From Venatoribacter pacificus (GTDB taxonomy: Bacteria > Pseudomonadota > Gammaproteobacteria > Pseudomonadales > Oceanobacteraceae): DNA of 64,000 nt. The notes under the pieces were generated by a model. It ran no database searches, was not told the origin of the DNA, and worked only from the letters and a program-made list of their open reading frames with translations. This document shows positions 50,427 to 58,449 of the stretch, piece after piece. Where the stretch lies: NCBI RefSeq assembly GCF_025318105.1, contig NZ_JAOANI010000028.1, forward strand, positions 434,001 through 498,000. Direction: 5' to 3'. Each line of letters starts with the position of its first letter. Position 1 is the stretch's first letter. A program made the translations under genes and the position numbers.

Positions 50427-51791
50427 TTAGTAGGCTAACTCCGGATTGAGCAGGATGCCACGCAAACTGTTGGGGTAAGCATCTTCGATGCTGACTTTAA
50501 CAAACTTGCCGATCAGGCTGTGATCGTCGGCTTTGAAGTTCACCACACGGTTGTTCTCCGTGCGGCCCTGCAATTCGCCCGGATCTTTACGCGATACGCC
50601 GGTAACCAGAATGGTTTCTTCACGGCCTACCATGCGGCGGCTGATCTGTTGCGCATGCTGCACAATGCGCGCCTGCAGAATCTGCAGACGTTGCTTCTTC
50701 AGCTCTTCCGGCGTGTCGTCTTCCAGATTGGCGGCCGGTGTTCCCGGACGTGGGCTGTAGATGAAGCTGAATGAGGTGTCGAAGCCGATGTGGTTGATCA
50801 GGTTCATGGTGTCTTCGAAATCTTCGGCGGTTTCACCCGGAAAACCAATAATAAAGTCGGAAGAAATCGAAATGTCCGGGCGCAGCGCTTTGATGCGTTC
50901 AATTTTGTCGATGTACATATCGATTTCATGACCGCGCTTCATGGCCGCCAGAATGCGGTTGGAACCGCTCTGTACCGGCAGGTGCAGGTGGCTGACCAGT
51001 TCCGGCACTTCGGCATAGACCTGAATCAGGCTGTCGCTGAATTCCAGCGGGTGCGAGGTGGTAAAGCGGATACGGTCGATGCCGTCGATATCGGCCACCA
51101 GAGTAATCAGCTCGGCCAGATCGGCCCAATCACCTGATTGAGAGGCGCCATCGCTGGTTTCACCGCGGTAAGCGTTGACGTTCTGGCCCAGCAGGTTCAC
51201 TTCACGCACACCCTGGTCAGCCAGTGACTGAACTTCTTTCAGAACATCGGCCAGCGGACGGCTGACTTCTTCACCACGGGTGTAAGGCACCACGCAGAAA
51301 GTGCAGTATTTGGAACAGCCTTCCATGATGGAAACAAAAGCAGAGCAGCCTTCGACTTTGGGCGCCGGCAGGAAATCGAATTTTTCGATTTCCGGGAAGG
51401 TAACGTCCACCACCTGAATGGCATTGCTGGCCTTGTTCACCATATCCGGCAGACGGTGCAGGGTCTGCGGACCGAACACCATATCCACGAACGGAGCGCG
51501 CTTGATGATGGCATCGCCTTCCTGTGAGGCCACGCAACCGCCGACGCCGATTTTCAGATCCGGATTCTTGGTTTTCAGGCCTTTCCAGCGGCCCAGTTCA
51601 TGGAACACTTTTTCCTGGGCTTTTTCGCGGATCGAGCAGGTATTCAGCAGGATAACATCCGCCTCTTCCGGGTTATCGGTCAGCTCCATCTTATGACTTT
51701 CGCCCAGCATGTCGGCCATGCGTGATGAGTCGTACTCATTCATCTGGCAACCGTGGGTCTTGATGTACAGCTTTTTTACCTGGTCAGTCAT
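50427..51791 (-). CDS. miaB: tRNA-2-methylthio-N6-dimethylallyladenosine synthase MiaB
   Basis: A 454-residue radical SAM methylthiotransferase acting on A37 of tRNAs that read UNN codons. The three N-terminal cysteines of the auxiliary cluster lie in KTHGCQMNEYDS, LLNTCSIREKA and GVGGCVASQEG. The radical SAM CxxxCxxC is CSKYCTFCVVPYTRGEE. A C-terminal TRAM domain closes the protein. Length is close to E. coli (474). It lies upstream of ybeZ with a 71-base gap holding the weak hairpin ATGCGGC/GCCGCAT (50385-50411), as in many gammaproteobacteria. Confidence 0.97.
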   Translation of the reverse strand: MTDQVKKLYIKTHGCQMNEYDSSRMADMLGESHKMELTDNPEEADVILLNTCSIREKAQEKVFHELGRWKGLKTKNPDLKIGVGGCVASQEGDAIIKRAPFVDMVFGPQTLHRLPDMVNKASNAIQVVDVTFPEIEKFDFLPAPKVEGCSAFVSIMEGCSKYCTFCVVPYTRGEEVSRPLADVLKEVQSLADQGVREVNLLGQNVNAYRGETSDGASQSGDWADLAELITLVADIDGIDRIRFTTSHPLEFSDSLIQVYAEVPELVSHLHLPVQSGSNRILAAMKRGHEIDMYIDKIERIKALRPDISISSDFIIGFPGETAEDFEDTMNLINHIGFDTSFSFIYSPRPGTPAANLEDDTPEELKKQRLQILQARIVQHAQQISRRMVGREETILVTGVSRKDPGELQGRTENNRVVNFKADDHSLIGKFVKVSIEDAYPNSLRGILLNPELAY

Positions 51792-51971
51792 GAGGGAGTT
51801 TCCGGCCTCGTCAGCGGTTTATACAAAAGGGGCAACATTATACTGTCCCTGCTCAGTTAGTCACCAGTATCCGTCGGCTGTCTGCATCCTGTCTTGCTTG
51901 CTCGTGTTACAATTGCCTTCTTTTTCTTTGTCCGGTGCTTAAACCGGCATTCAGGTCGACAAGCAGGCATC

Positions 51972-52316
51972 ATGAGCAGTAAAGAAAAGCAGGAACCTAC
52001 CTACCGGATTGTCTATCAGCAACAGGGTGATGTTGTTGAGATTTATGCCCGCTATATCTATCAGAGTGATTTGCACGGTTTTATCGAAGTCGAGCAGCTG
52101 CTGTTTGGCGAGCGCTCATCGCTGGTGGTTGATCCCGATGCAGAAAAACTGAAGCTGACCTTTGCGGATGTGAAACGCACCTTTATACCGATGCATGCCA
52201 TCGTGCGCATTGATGAGGTAGAAAAAGAAGGCAGCCCGAAAATCAGCAAAGGCGAGGGCTCTAATATTTCACATTTTCCAACCCGTTTTCTGCCGCCGCG
52301 CGACGAAGACGAGTAA
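51972..52316 (+). CDS. DUF1820-family protein
   Basis: A 114-residue soluble protein of the DUF1820 family, common in gammaproteobacteria and of unknown function. The conserved core is YRIVYQQQGDVVEIYARYIY with SDLHGFIEVEQLLFG, followed by KRTFIPMHAIVRIDEVEKEG. The C-terminal tail is acidic (PPRDEDE). The frame is open to 51894, but those residues are Phe/Arg/Cys-rich; ATG at 51972 has AGCAGG upstream and is chosen. It is divergent from miaB and convergent with the lipoprotein gene, sharing a terminator. Confidence 0.88.
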   Translation: MSSKEKQEPTYRIVYQQQGDVVEIYARYIYQSDLHGFIEVEQLLFGERSSLVVDPDAEKLKLTFADVKRTFIPMHAIVRIDEVEKEGSPKISKGEGSNISHFPTRFLPPRDEDE

Positions 52317-52340
52317 AATCTGAGCGGTAAAAGAGCACAA

Positions 52341-52366
52341 AAAAGCCCGGAGTACCGGGCATTTTT
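52341..52366. terminator. Bidirectional intrinsic terminator
   Basis: GCCCGG-AGTA-CCGGGC (52345-52360) has A residues on the left and ATTTTTA on the right, so it can act on both strands. It ends the DUF1820 gene (+) and the lipoprotein gene (-). Confidence 0.88.
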
Positions 52367-52383
52367 ATGTTTAAACCGCAGGT

Positions 52384-53331
52384 TTAACGGTTACGCATCA
52401 GGGCTTCGATAGAAGCCGCGTATTCACCGGCCTGGTCACTCAGTGGCTGATGACGGATATCGTCATGTTTGAGCGCCACGCTGATACGGTACAGCCAGCG
52501 TTCCATACGCAGGGCAATGGCTTCGGCGTCATCTTTGCTGGCATCCAGAATTTCGTTGCTCAGGTTGGTGATGACTTCGGCGTGTTGAGCCGCTTTGGTC
52601 GCAGCAACCGTGGCCTTGGCGATGGCACCTTTGGCCCGCGGAGTTTTGCTGATTAAGGCCTGAGCCTGCAGCAAGGCCTTCTGCGCAGTATCCCAGCTGA
52701 TCGGGGCAACAGAAGCACCGCCTTTGTTTTTAATGCGTTCCAGGTGGTCTTTGACCGGCTGCAGTTGGATGTATTCGATGGTGGCGACTTCGACACGATG
52801 CATTTCTGCTAACAGCAGTTTCTGGCCGGCATCGACTTTGATGGTCTGGTGGTCTTCCATCAGATCAATCAGTTTTACCAGTTCTTCCTCAACGGCCTGG
52901 TAGTCGGCGGGGAAGTATTGGTCGGACTTGATGTCTTTTAATACCTCACGGTGATCCAATGTCGGCTTCAGCTGTTTGAGAATGTCTTTTTTAACATTCA
53001 GGCCGGCCTCGACGGTTTTCAATGAGGTCATGGCTACCGTCTTCACGACGCCGTCAGGCTCGCCACTGGTCAGCATTTCCTGAGCTTCCAGCAGTTGCTT
53101 CTGAGCCTGTTCGAGGTGACGTGGTGCGTAGAAGCGCAGGTTCTCACTTTTACCCAGTTCAATTTTGGATTGTGCGTGCTGAATCGTACGGGAAGCGGAT
53201 TCATCTGCCATGGCTGCATCGCGCTTGGCATCCAGGCTGATGGCATCGAAGTTGGCAATAGGCGTTGCACAGCCGGACAGCAGTAACAAACCGCAGCCGG
53301 TGATCAGGGTGCGGGTAAACAGTGAATGCAT
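52384..53331 (-). CDS. Outer-membrane-type lipoprotein, DUF4398-like
   Basis: A 315-residue lipoprotein. The signal peptide ends in the lipobox LLSGC, giving Cys20 as acylated residue in SGCATPIANFD. The mature protein is nearly all alpha-helical (ETA-, ELV-, KAAQ-rich), with a DUF4398-like start: ESASRTIQHAQSKIELGKSE, followed by RHLEQAQKQLLEAQEML. Residue after Cys is Ala, not Asp, so sorting to the outer membrane is expected. Function is unknown; the family is linked to the cell envelope. The ATG is at 53329-53331. It ends at a terminator shared with the DUF1820 gene. Confidence 0.82.
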   Translation of the reverse strand: MHSLFTRTLITGCGLLLLSGCATPIANFDAISLDAKRDAAMADESASRTIQHAQSKIELGKSENLRFYAPRHLEQAQKQLLEAQEMLTSGEPDGVVKTVAMTSLKTVEAGLNVKKDILKQLKPTLDHREVLKDIKSDQYFPADYQAVEEELVKLIDLMEDHQTIKVDAGQKLLLAEMHRVEVATIEYIQLQPVKDHLERIKNKGGASVAPISWDTAQKALLQAQALISKTPRAKGAIAKATVAATKAAQHAEVITNLSNEILDASKDDAEAIALRMERWLYRISVALKHDDIRHQPLSDQAGEYAASIEALMRNR

Positions 53332-53481
53332 GGTAATTCCCCGGGGTTCTGTCAGTGTTTGTTATTAGACCCTGATGTTAACACCATTTTTCACGCTGAT
53401 TGAACGTTTACGGCGCAACCTGCCTCAAACTGTCATAACAGGATTTGTCGTCACTGCCCGGAGTTATTGTCATTCAGCGTC

Positions 53482-53510
53482 TTGTCACTGCCATGCAGCC
53501 CTGCTATATA
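53482..53510 (+). promoter_or_regulatory. Predicted promoter of the acidic orphan gene
   Basis: TTGTCA (53482-53487) and TATATA (53505-53510) are 17 bases apart, and TGC precedes the -10 box as an extended element. A start near 53517 leaves a leader of about 80 bases before the gene at 53597. Confidence 0.65.
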
Positions 53511-53596
53511 AACGGTATAGCCAAGCATAAGGGAGGTCCGTCAGACTTATTGCCACGCAGGCTCCATCTAATCATGGTGAATACGGAGTAATCCCT

Positions 53597-54193
53597 ATGA
53601 ATGCAGAAATGCAACCCTTGTTTTGGCGTATCAGTGATCAGGACAAAAGCGGTTTCGAAGCCGTCAGCCTGTTAATGCCAGCCGGAACCACCGGCGAAGA
53701 TCCGGCAGAATTTCCCACCGAAGTCAGTTTCCGTTCAAATCGCAGCAGCCATGACCCCGTTGATCTGCGCTGGTCAGAGGAAGATTCCGATCTGTTTATG
53801 AGTCTGCTTGATCGCCTGATGGAGCCGGAAGAAGAGGGGGATATTGAAGTCGATATCAGCGACGGCGTGATTCAGGGGATTGTGCAGCTGGTGGCGCTGG
53901 CGCGTTTCAAGACACCCTGGCCTACCGACGAACTGGTGGGCGATGACATTATAACCGAGCGGGAAGAGCTGGAAGTCGGTGATTTGGTCGCGCTCAATAC
54001 CAAATATGGTTTTGCGCTGGCAATCATTGTCGGACTGGATTCTATCGATGCGACCTGTGTATTACTGGACGCACTGATGGATAACGACCAACTGCTGATT
54101 CCGGATCACAGTCTGTTGATGGTTAACCGCCTGTGCGTTTTACCGGCTTCGTTTGCTGAAGCTGATCTGGGCGAGGACGCCATCATTCATTGA
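53597..54193 (+). CDS. Hypothetical acidic protein
   Basis: A 198-residue soluble protein without a recognised family. It is strongly acidic (for example RLMEPEEEGDIEVDISDGV and ITEREELEVGDLVAL) and lacks signal or membrane segments. A mid-region DLVALNTKYGFALAIIVGLDS and ATCVLLDALMDNDQLLIPD have beta-strand character, perhaps a small-barrel domain. GGAGTAATCCCT lies before the ATG. A good promoter sits upstream. It ends 26 bases before the stop of the convergent 54-residue gene. Confidence 0.75.
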   Translation: MNAEMQPLFWRISDQDKSGFEAVSLLMPAGTTGEDPAEFPTEVSFRSNRSSHDPVDLRWSEEDSDLFMSLLDRLMEPEEEGDIEVDISDGVIQGIVQLVALARFKTPWPTDELVGDDIITEREELEVGDLVALNTKYGFALAIIVGLDSIDATCVLLDALMDNDQLLIPDHSLLMVNRLCVLPASFAEADLGEDAIIH

Positions 54194-54218
54194 GATGGCC
54201 CGCCCAGAACTGCGTAAC

Positions 54219-54383
54219 TCAGGCATTCTGGCGCTGAGTTGCGCGGTTACGTTTCTGCGTCAGGGTCAGATCGGTCAGCATGGAATAAAAATCACTGCCA
54301 CTGTTGCGTACGGAAGGTGTCATTGCTGCGTTGGCTGGCATTGATACCGTGGATTCTGACGCCTGAGGTAAGCTGTTCGACAT
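54219..54383 (-). CDS. Small protein (54 residues) under a TetR-type operator
   Basis: A 54-codon frame starting MSNSLPQASESTVSMPANAA and ending in a basic, Gln-rich tail (LTQKRNRATQRQNA). It is soluble and has no cysteine. AAGGAG lies seven bases before the ATG, a stronger site than most genes here have. No family is recognised. The 13-base motif TGAACGTTCATTC (54420-54432) about 37 bases upstream is identical to the one overlapping the start of the TetR gene, so the same repressor probably controls both. The Ser/Thr-rich start and basic end could bind nucleic acid or a protein partner, but that is speculation. Confidence 0.6.
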   Translation of the reverse strand: MSNSLPQASESTVSMPANAAMTPSVRNSGSDFYSMLTDLTLTQKRNRATQRQNA

Positions 54384-54419
54384 GGTATGTCTCCTTAGTT
54401 AGATTTGAATCAACGAGAG

Positions 54420-54432
54420 TGAACGTTCATTC
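54420..54432. promoter_or_regulatory. TetR operator copy upstream of the small gene
   Basis: TGAACGTTCATTC, with the perfect 10-base palindrome TGAACGTTCA at 54420-54429. It lies between the TetR terminator and the small gene's start and repeats the motif at 55069-55081 exactly over 13 bases. Confidence 0.7.
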
Positions 54433-54446
54433 AGGTTCTGGCGTTT

Positions 54447-54467
54447 AAAAAAAGGCCTTGTGGGCCT
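54447..54467 (-). terminator. Terminator after the TetR gene
   Basis: On the minus strand AGGCC-CACAA-GGCCT is followed by seven T. It lies about 20 bases past the TetR stop, so the small gene downstream needs its own promoter. Confidence 0.8.
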
Positions 54468-54485
54468 GTTTTGTGATTCCGCCTG

Positions 54486-55079
54486 TTACGCTTTAATGGC
54501 GTCCCAGCACAGATTCAGCAAATCATCGGGTTGTACCGCCTGCGGAAACATCTGCGGTGACAACTGCAGTTTCTTGGCCATCATGGTCAGACTGCCGAAG
54601 GTCATGGTGGTTAAAACCGCATCGGGCAGATTCTTAATCATCTGCTGCTGCTTACCGTCGGTCAGTAGCATGGTCAGCGCTTTATTCATCGGTTTCAGCG
54701 CCTCTTCACGCTGCAGCTCACTGATGGCAGGTGAGGCCGACAGTTGTTCCATTAACGCGCGGTCTCGGGGCTTCTCCAGCATGTAGCGGTAAAAATTGCC
54801 CCAGAAACTATAAAATCTGAGTTTAACACCTGCACTTTCGTCATAGCCGTTCATACAGTGGCTGGCCATCACTTCCGTAAGGTGCAGAAATAACTGCTGT
54901 ACCAGTTCTTCTTTCGTCTCAAAATAACGGTAAATGGTACCAGCACCACAGCAGGCATGCTTTGCGACCATCGCCATTGGGCAGGAATGTAACCCTTGCT
55001 CTGCGATCAGGTCGGCGGTGGCTTCCAGGATTTGCTGGCGTTTATCCATGTTTCTTCGTGTATCGGACTGAACGTTCAT
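54486..55079 (-). CDS. TetR-family transcriptional repressor
   Basis: A 197-residue repressor. The N-terminal helix-turn-helix is DKRQQILEATADLIAEQGLH with CCGAGTIYRYFETKEELVQQ; the rest is a helical ligand and dimer domain. The frame is open to 55106 and has starts at 55079 and 55049; ATG at 55079 has AGAGGA five bases upstream and is chosen. The operator TGAACGTTCA (55069-55078) overlaps codons 1-4, so the protein should repress itself. The Bcr-type efflux gene lies 64 bases upstream on the same strand, which suggests drug-responsive control. The ligand is not known. Confidence 0.88.
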   Translation of the reverse strand: MNVQSDTRRNMDKRQQILEATADLIAEQGLHSCPMAMVAKHACCGAGTIYRYFETKEELVQQLFLHLTEVMASHCMNGYDESAGVKLRFYSFWGNFYRYMLEKPRDRALMEQLSASPAISELQREEALKPMNKALTMLLTDGKQQQMIKNLPDAVLTTMTFGSLTMMAKKLQLSPQMFPQAVQPDDLLNLCWDAIKA

Positions 55080-55081
55080 TC
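55069..55081. promoter_or_regulatory. TetR operator over the repressor's start codon
   Basis: TGAACGTTCATTC contains the perfect palindrome TGAACGTTCA (55069-55078). The ATG of the TetR gene is inside it on the minus strand. An identical 13-base copy lies at 54420-54432. Confidence 0.7.
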
Positions 55082-55143
55082 TGTTCCTCTTTTGCCCCGC
55101 AGACAAGCCAGATTTGTTTCACTGATGCACCAGTCTGTTGTGA

Positions 55144-56346
55144 TCATGTTTCTGATTCCGTTTCAGCGTGTGGCTGTTCTGGCGGAACACGGTACAGAGC
55201 CATATTGGCAAGTGCGGCGCTGCTGAGCATAACGAGCATCATGGGCAGCGGTGTGCCGTTATGCAGCTGTGCCCAGATCAGGCCAAACACAGCGCCGCTG
55301 CAGAATACGGTCACGCCGGTTAAGGCCGTGGCTGTTGCGCTGATATCGCGGAAATAATGCAGGATGGTGGCTGTTGCGTTCGCTGAAATCAGTCCTAAAG
55401 AGCCAACGAACAGCATCATCAGAGGTAATACCAGCGACAGCGATGCGTCTTGTGGGTGCGTGATAAACAACTGCACCAGCAATACCGCGCTGCTCAGTTG
55501 CAGTGCCAGGCCTGCACGTAAAATATGCCGGCTGTCAAAGCGGCGAAGCAGCAACATGTTCAGCCGGTTCATCGACATCATCATCAGAACGTTGGCACCG
55601 AAAAGCCAGGGGAAGCGCTCTGCGCTTTGCTCAAAGTAATCGAGGTAAAGGTAGGGTGACGCCGTGATAAAAACGAACATCCCGGTGGATGCCAGAGCCT
55701 GCGCCAGAATAAAGCGCCGTGCTCGGACGTGTTTGATTACCCGCAGGTAGTCGCGTACCGGAAGCCGCTGCTGGCGTTTATGCGCCGGATGGCTTTCTTC
55801 CAGTTGCCATACCAGAATGATCAGGACGAGGGCAGCATAAACGGACAGCATGATGAAAATAGTCCGCCAGCCGGCAAAGCTCAGTGTCAGCGCTCCGAGC
55901 ATCGGTGCGACCAGCGGTGCGACCATCATAATCATAGAAACCAATGACAGCGTTTTGGCCACGTCGGCACCCTGAAAACGGTCGCGTACGATCGCACTGG
56001 AGTTGACCGTCGCTAAGCCGCCACCAACGGCCTGGATAAAGCGAAGTGCGAGCAATGTGGACAGCGATGTTGTAACGATCAGTGCTGCGCTGCTCAGGGC
56101 AAAAATAATCAGGCCGATAATAATCAGCGGGCGTCTGCCGTAACGGTCCGACAACGGGCCACCACTGAGTTGCCCCAGTGCAAACCCCAGCAGATAGGTG
56201 CTGACGGATAATTCGACCAAATGAATGCTGGTCTCAAGGTCACCCGCCATTGCTTCCATTGCAGGCAGGTACATATCAATGGCTAGTGGTGACAGTGCTG
56301 TCAATAGAGCCAGCAGCAGCGGTAGCGGCAGTGTTCGTGCGGGCAT
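55144..56346 (-). CDS. Bcr/CflA-type MFS drug efflux transporter
   Basis: A 400-residue major-facilitator protein with 12 predicted spans. It belongs to the Bcr/CflA group (drug:proton antiporters for bicyclomycin, chloramphenicol and others): AIDMYLPAMEAMAGDL at span 1, the A-motif GGPLSDRYGRRPLI between spans 2 and 3, and RFIQAVGGGLATVNSSAIVRD at span 4. Length matches E. coli Bcr (396). It precedes the TetR gene by 64 bases on the same strand and the pair is probably regulated together. The ribosome-binding site is weak. Confidence 0.9.
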   Translation of the reverse strand: MPARTLPLPLLLALLTALSPLAIDMYLPAMEAMAGDLETSIHLVELSVSTYLLGFALGQLSGGPLSDRYGRRPLIIIGLIIFALSSAALIVTTSLSTLLALRFIQAVGGGLATVNSSAIVRDRFQGADVAKTLSLVSMIMMVAPLVAPMLGALTLSFAGWRTIFIMLSVYAALVLIILVWQLEESHPAHKRQQRLPVRDYLRVIKHVRARRFILAQALASTGMFVFITASPYLYLDYFEQSAERFPWLFGANVLMMMSMNRLNMLLLRRFDSRHILRAGLALQLSSAVLLVQLFITHPQDASLSLVLPLMMLFVGSLGLISANATATILHYFRDISATATALTGVTVFCSGAVFGLIWAQLHNGTPLPMMLVMLSSAALANMALYRVPPEQPHAETESET

Positions 56347-56518
56347 AGTAGTACCGGATAGGGGCTGCCGGGCAGGGGCTCAGCAAAGAGGTGTGTCAGA
56401 TGAAATCTGCAGAATGTGTATTCTAGACGTTATACAGTGCGGGCGGTGAGTGCTGGCTGTGGAACGCATTGTTCAGTGTGTACTGTCACGGCAACGCCAG
56501 GCGTTTCCGGAGAAGAGT

Positions 56519-56541
56519 CAGGGCCTTCAGTGAAGGCCCTG
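56519..56541 (-). terminator. Hairpin downstream of ychF
   Basis: A perfect inverted repeat with 11-base arms (56519-56529 and 56531-56541) around a single central G, with GGGCCTTCA as the core of one arm. It lies 93 bases past the ychF stop. The minus-strand sequence after it is ACTCTTCTC, with no T run, so termination is uncertain. The interval 56347-56633 holds no gene. Confidence 0.5.
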
Positions 56542-56633
56542 TTCGGGGTCATAAAGTGGGAGATAATCGGGCTGACAACCAGCCTGATTAACCGACCTTT
56601 TTTATGCTCACTGCCGATGCTTGCTTTAAGGCC

Positions 56634-57725
56634 TCAGACGTTAAAGCGGAAGTGCACAACATCGCCGTCTTTCACGATGTATTCTTTGCCTTCTAAGCGC
56701 CATTTACCGGCTTCTTTAGCACCGGCTTCACCTTTGTAGGTAATGAAGTCAGCATAGCTGATGACTTCTGCGCGAATAAAGCCACGTTCAAAGTCGGTGT
56801 GAATGGCGGCGGCTGCACGCGGGGCGGTATCACCAATCTTAATGGTCCAGGCACGCACTTCTTTCACACCGGCGGTGAAGTAGGTCTGCAGGCCCAGCAA
56901 CTCGTAACCGGAACGGATGACGCGATCGAGGCCCGGTTCTTCCATACCGATTTCCTGCAGGAATTCGAGTTTGTCTTCATCGTCCAGCTCGGAAATTTCG
57001 GCTTCGATCTTGTTGCAGACCACCACAACAGAGGCGCCTTCGGATTCCGCGATTTGGCGTACAACATCCAGGTGCGGATTGTTTTCAAACCCGTCTTCCG
57101 CCACGTTGGCGATATACATGGTCGGTTTGATGGTGAGCAAATGGAAGATGCGTGCCAGTTTGCGTTCGTCGTCGTTCAGCTCCAGCATGCGTGCGGTTTT
57201 ACCCTGCTCGAAGTGTGGAATCAGGCGTTCCAGCAGAGCTTTCTGCGCCACGGCGTCTTTATCGCCGCCTTTGGCAATACGGGTGATGCGCTGCAGCTGT
57301 TTTTCACAGGATTCGAGATCGGCGAGTACCAGTTCAGTATTAATGATGTCAATATCATCGGCCGGGCTGACGCGGTTGGCCACATGGATAACGTTATCGT
57401 CTTCAAAGCAACGAACCACGTGGGCAATGGCATCAGTTTCACGGATATTGGCCAGAAACTGGTTGCCCAGGCCTTCACCTTTGGAAGCACCAGCAACCAG
57501 GCCTGCGATGTCCACAAATTCCATCGACGTTGGTACTACGCGCTCAGGCTTCACAATTTCGGCCAGTTCGTCGAGGCGTTTGTCAGGCATGGCAACCACA
57601 CCGGAGTTGGGTTCAATCGTACAGAACGGGAAGTTCTCGGCGGCAATGCCGGATTTGGTCAGCGCATTGAACAGTGTGGATTTGCCGACGTTGGGTAAAC
57701 CAACGATACCGCATTTAAAGCCCAT
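56634..57725 (-). CDS. ychF: Redox-regulated ATPase YchF
   Basis: A 363-residue OBG-like P-loop ATPase, the same length as E. coli YchF. It prefers ATP over GTP, binds ribosomes and dampens oxidative-stress defence. G1 is VGLPNVGKSTLFNAL, G3 is DIAGLVAGASKGEGLGN, and the C-terminal TGS-like domain ends in GKWRLEGKEYIVKDGDVVHF. The frame is open to 57758, but ATG at 57723-57725 starts MGFKCGIVGL as in the family and has AGGA eight bases upstream. It follows pth by 57 bases, as in many gammaproteobacteria. Confidence 0.97.
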   Translation of the reverse strand: MGFKCGIVGLPNVGKSTLFNALTKSGIAAENFPFCTIEPNSGVVAMPDKRLDELAEIVKPERVVPTSMEFVDIAGLVAGASKGEGLGNQFLANIRETDAIAHVVRCFEDDNVIHVANRVSPADDIDIINTELVLADLESCEKQLQRITRIAKGGDKDAVAQKALLERLIPHFEQGKTARMLELNDDERKLARIFHLLTIKPTMYIANVAEDGFENNPHLDVVRQIAESEGASVVVVCNKIEAEISELDDEDKLEFLQEIGMEEPGLDRVIRSGYELLGLQTYFTAGVKEVRAWTIKIGDTAPRAAAAIHTDFERGFIRAEVISYADFITYKGEAGAKEAGKWRLEGKEYIVKDGDVVHFRFNV

Positions 57726-57782
57726 AAAAATATCCTGTGATCCGTACTGCTGTCGCAACAGCGTTAAAATTTGGCGGGTATT

Positions 57783-58370
57783 TTACCCTTTAAATGAATG
57801 AAGTCGATTCATGGCTTTGGCCAGGTTGCCGCTGATGGCATCCGGCAGTACGCGCAACGCTTCATCAATGGCGGCATCAATGGCCTGCTGATCGCTTTTG
57901 CTGGCCCGGCCCAACACATGGCCGGTGACCTGAGATTTATCGCCGGGATGACCAATGCCAATGCGCAGACGATGAAAGTTCTGGTTGTTGCCAAGCTTGC
58001 TGATGATGTCGCGTAAGCCGTTCTGGCCACCATGACCACCGCCAAATTTGAATTTGGCCGTACCCGCTGGCAGGTCCAGTTCATCGTGAACCACCAGAAT
58101 CTGTTCTGGTTTCAGCTTATAGAAATTCGCCAGTGCCTGTACGGCCTGTCCGCTGAGGTTCATAAACGTTGTGGGAATTAACAGCCAGCATTCCTGTCCG
58201 CCCAGGCGTCCTTTACCGGCACGACCTGAAAACTTTTTTTCCGGACTGAGGCTGATGCGTTCGCTTTGCGCCAGGCGTTCAACCAGCCAGGCACCAGCAT
58301 TATGGCGGGTGTGTTCGTATTCGGCACCGGGATTACCCAAGCCTACGATTAATTGAATAGAGTCAGACAT
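57783..58370 (-). CDS. pth: Peptidyl-tRNA hydrolase
   Basis: A 195-residue enzyme that releases tRNAs from prematurely dropped peptidyl-tRNA. Conserved are VGLGNPGAEYEHTRHNAG with the catalytic His in TRHNAG, PTTFMNLSGQAV, and HDELDLPAGTAKFKFGGGHG with NGLRDI. Length equals E. coli (194). The frame is open to 58553 over the terminator and rplY end, but ATG at 58368-58370 starts MSDSIQLIVGLGNPG and is the family start. A strong terminator separates it from rplY. Confidence 0.97.
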   Translation of the reverse strand: MSDSIQLIVGLGNPGAEYEHTRHNAGAWLVERLAQSERISLSPEKKFSGRAGKGRLGGQECWLLIPTTFMNLSGQAVQALANFYKLKPEQILVVHDELDLPAGTAKFKFGGGHGGQNGLRDIISKLGNNQNFHRLRIGIGHPGDKSQVTGHVLGRASKSDQQAIDAAIDEALRVLPDAISGNLAKAMNRLHSFKG

Positions 58371-58404
58371 GATGTCGATATCCAGACGATAAAGAATCAC
58401 CAAT

Positions 58405-58433
58405 AAAAAAGCGGGGACCAGCCCCGCTTTTTT
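58405..58433. terminator. Intrinsic terminator between rplY and pth
   Basis: AAAAAAGCGGGG and CCCCGCTTTTTT flank a 5-base loop, so the stem and both T runs are symmetric. It ends rplY on the minus strand 17 bases past its stop. pth starts 35 bases further on and therefore depends on read-through or a promoter hidden here. Confidence 0.9.
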
Positions 58434-58449
58434 GCTACAACAACCGGAA

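Noticed and set aside
56799..57801. Two plus-strand frames of about 295 codons opposite ychF
   Set aside because: Both overlap a clear ychF in antisense and have Ser/Arg-rich or His/Phe-rich shadow composition.
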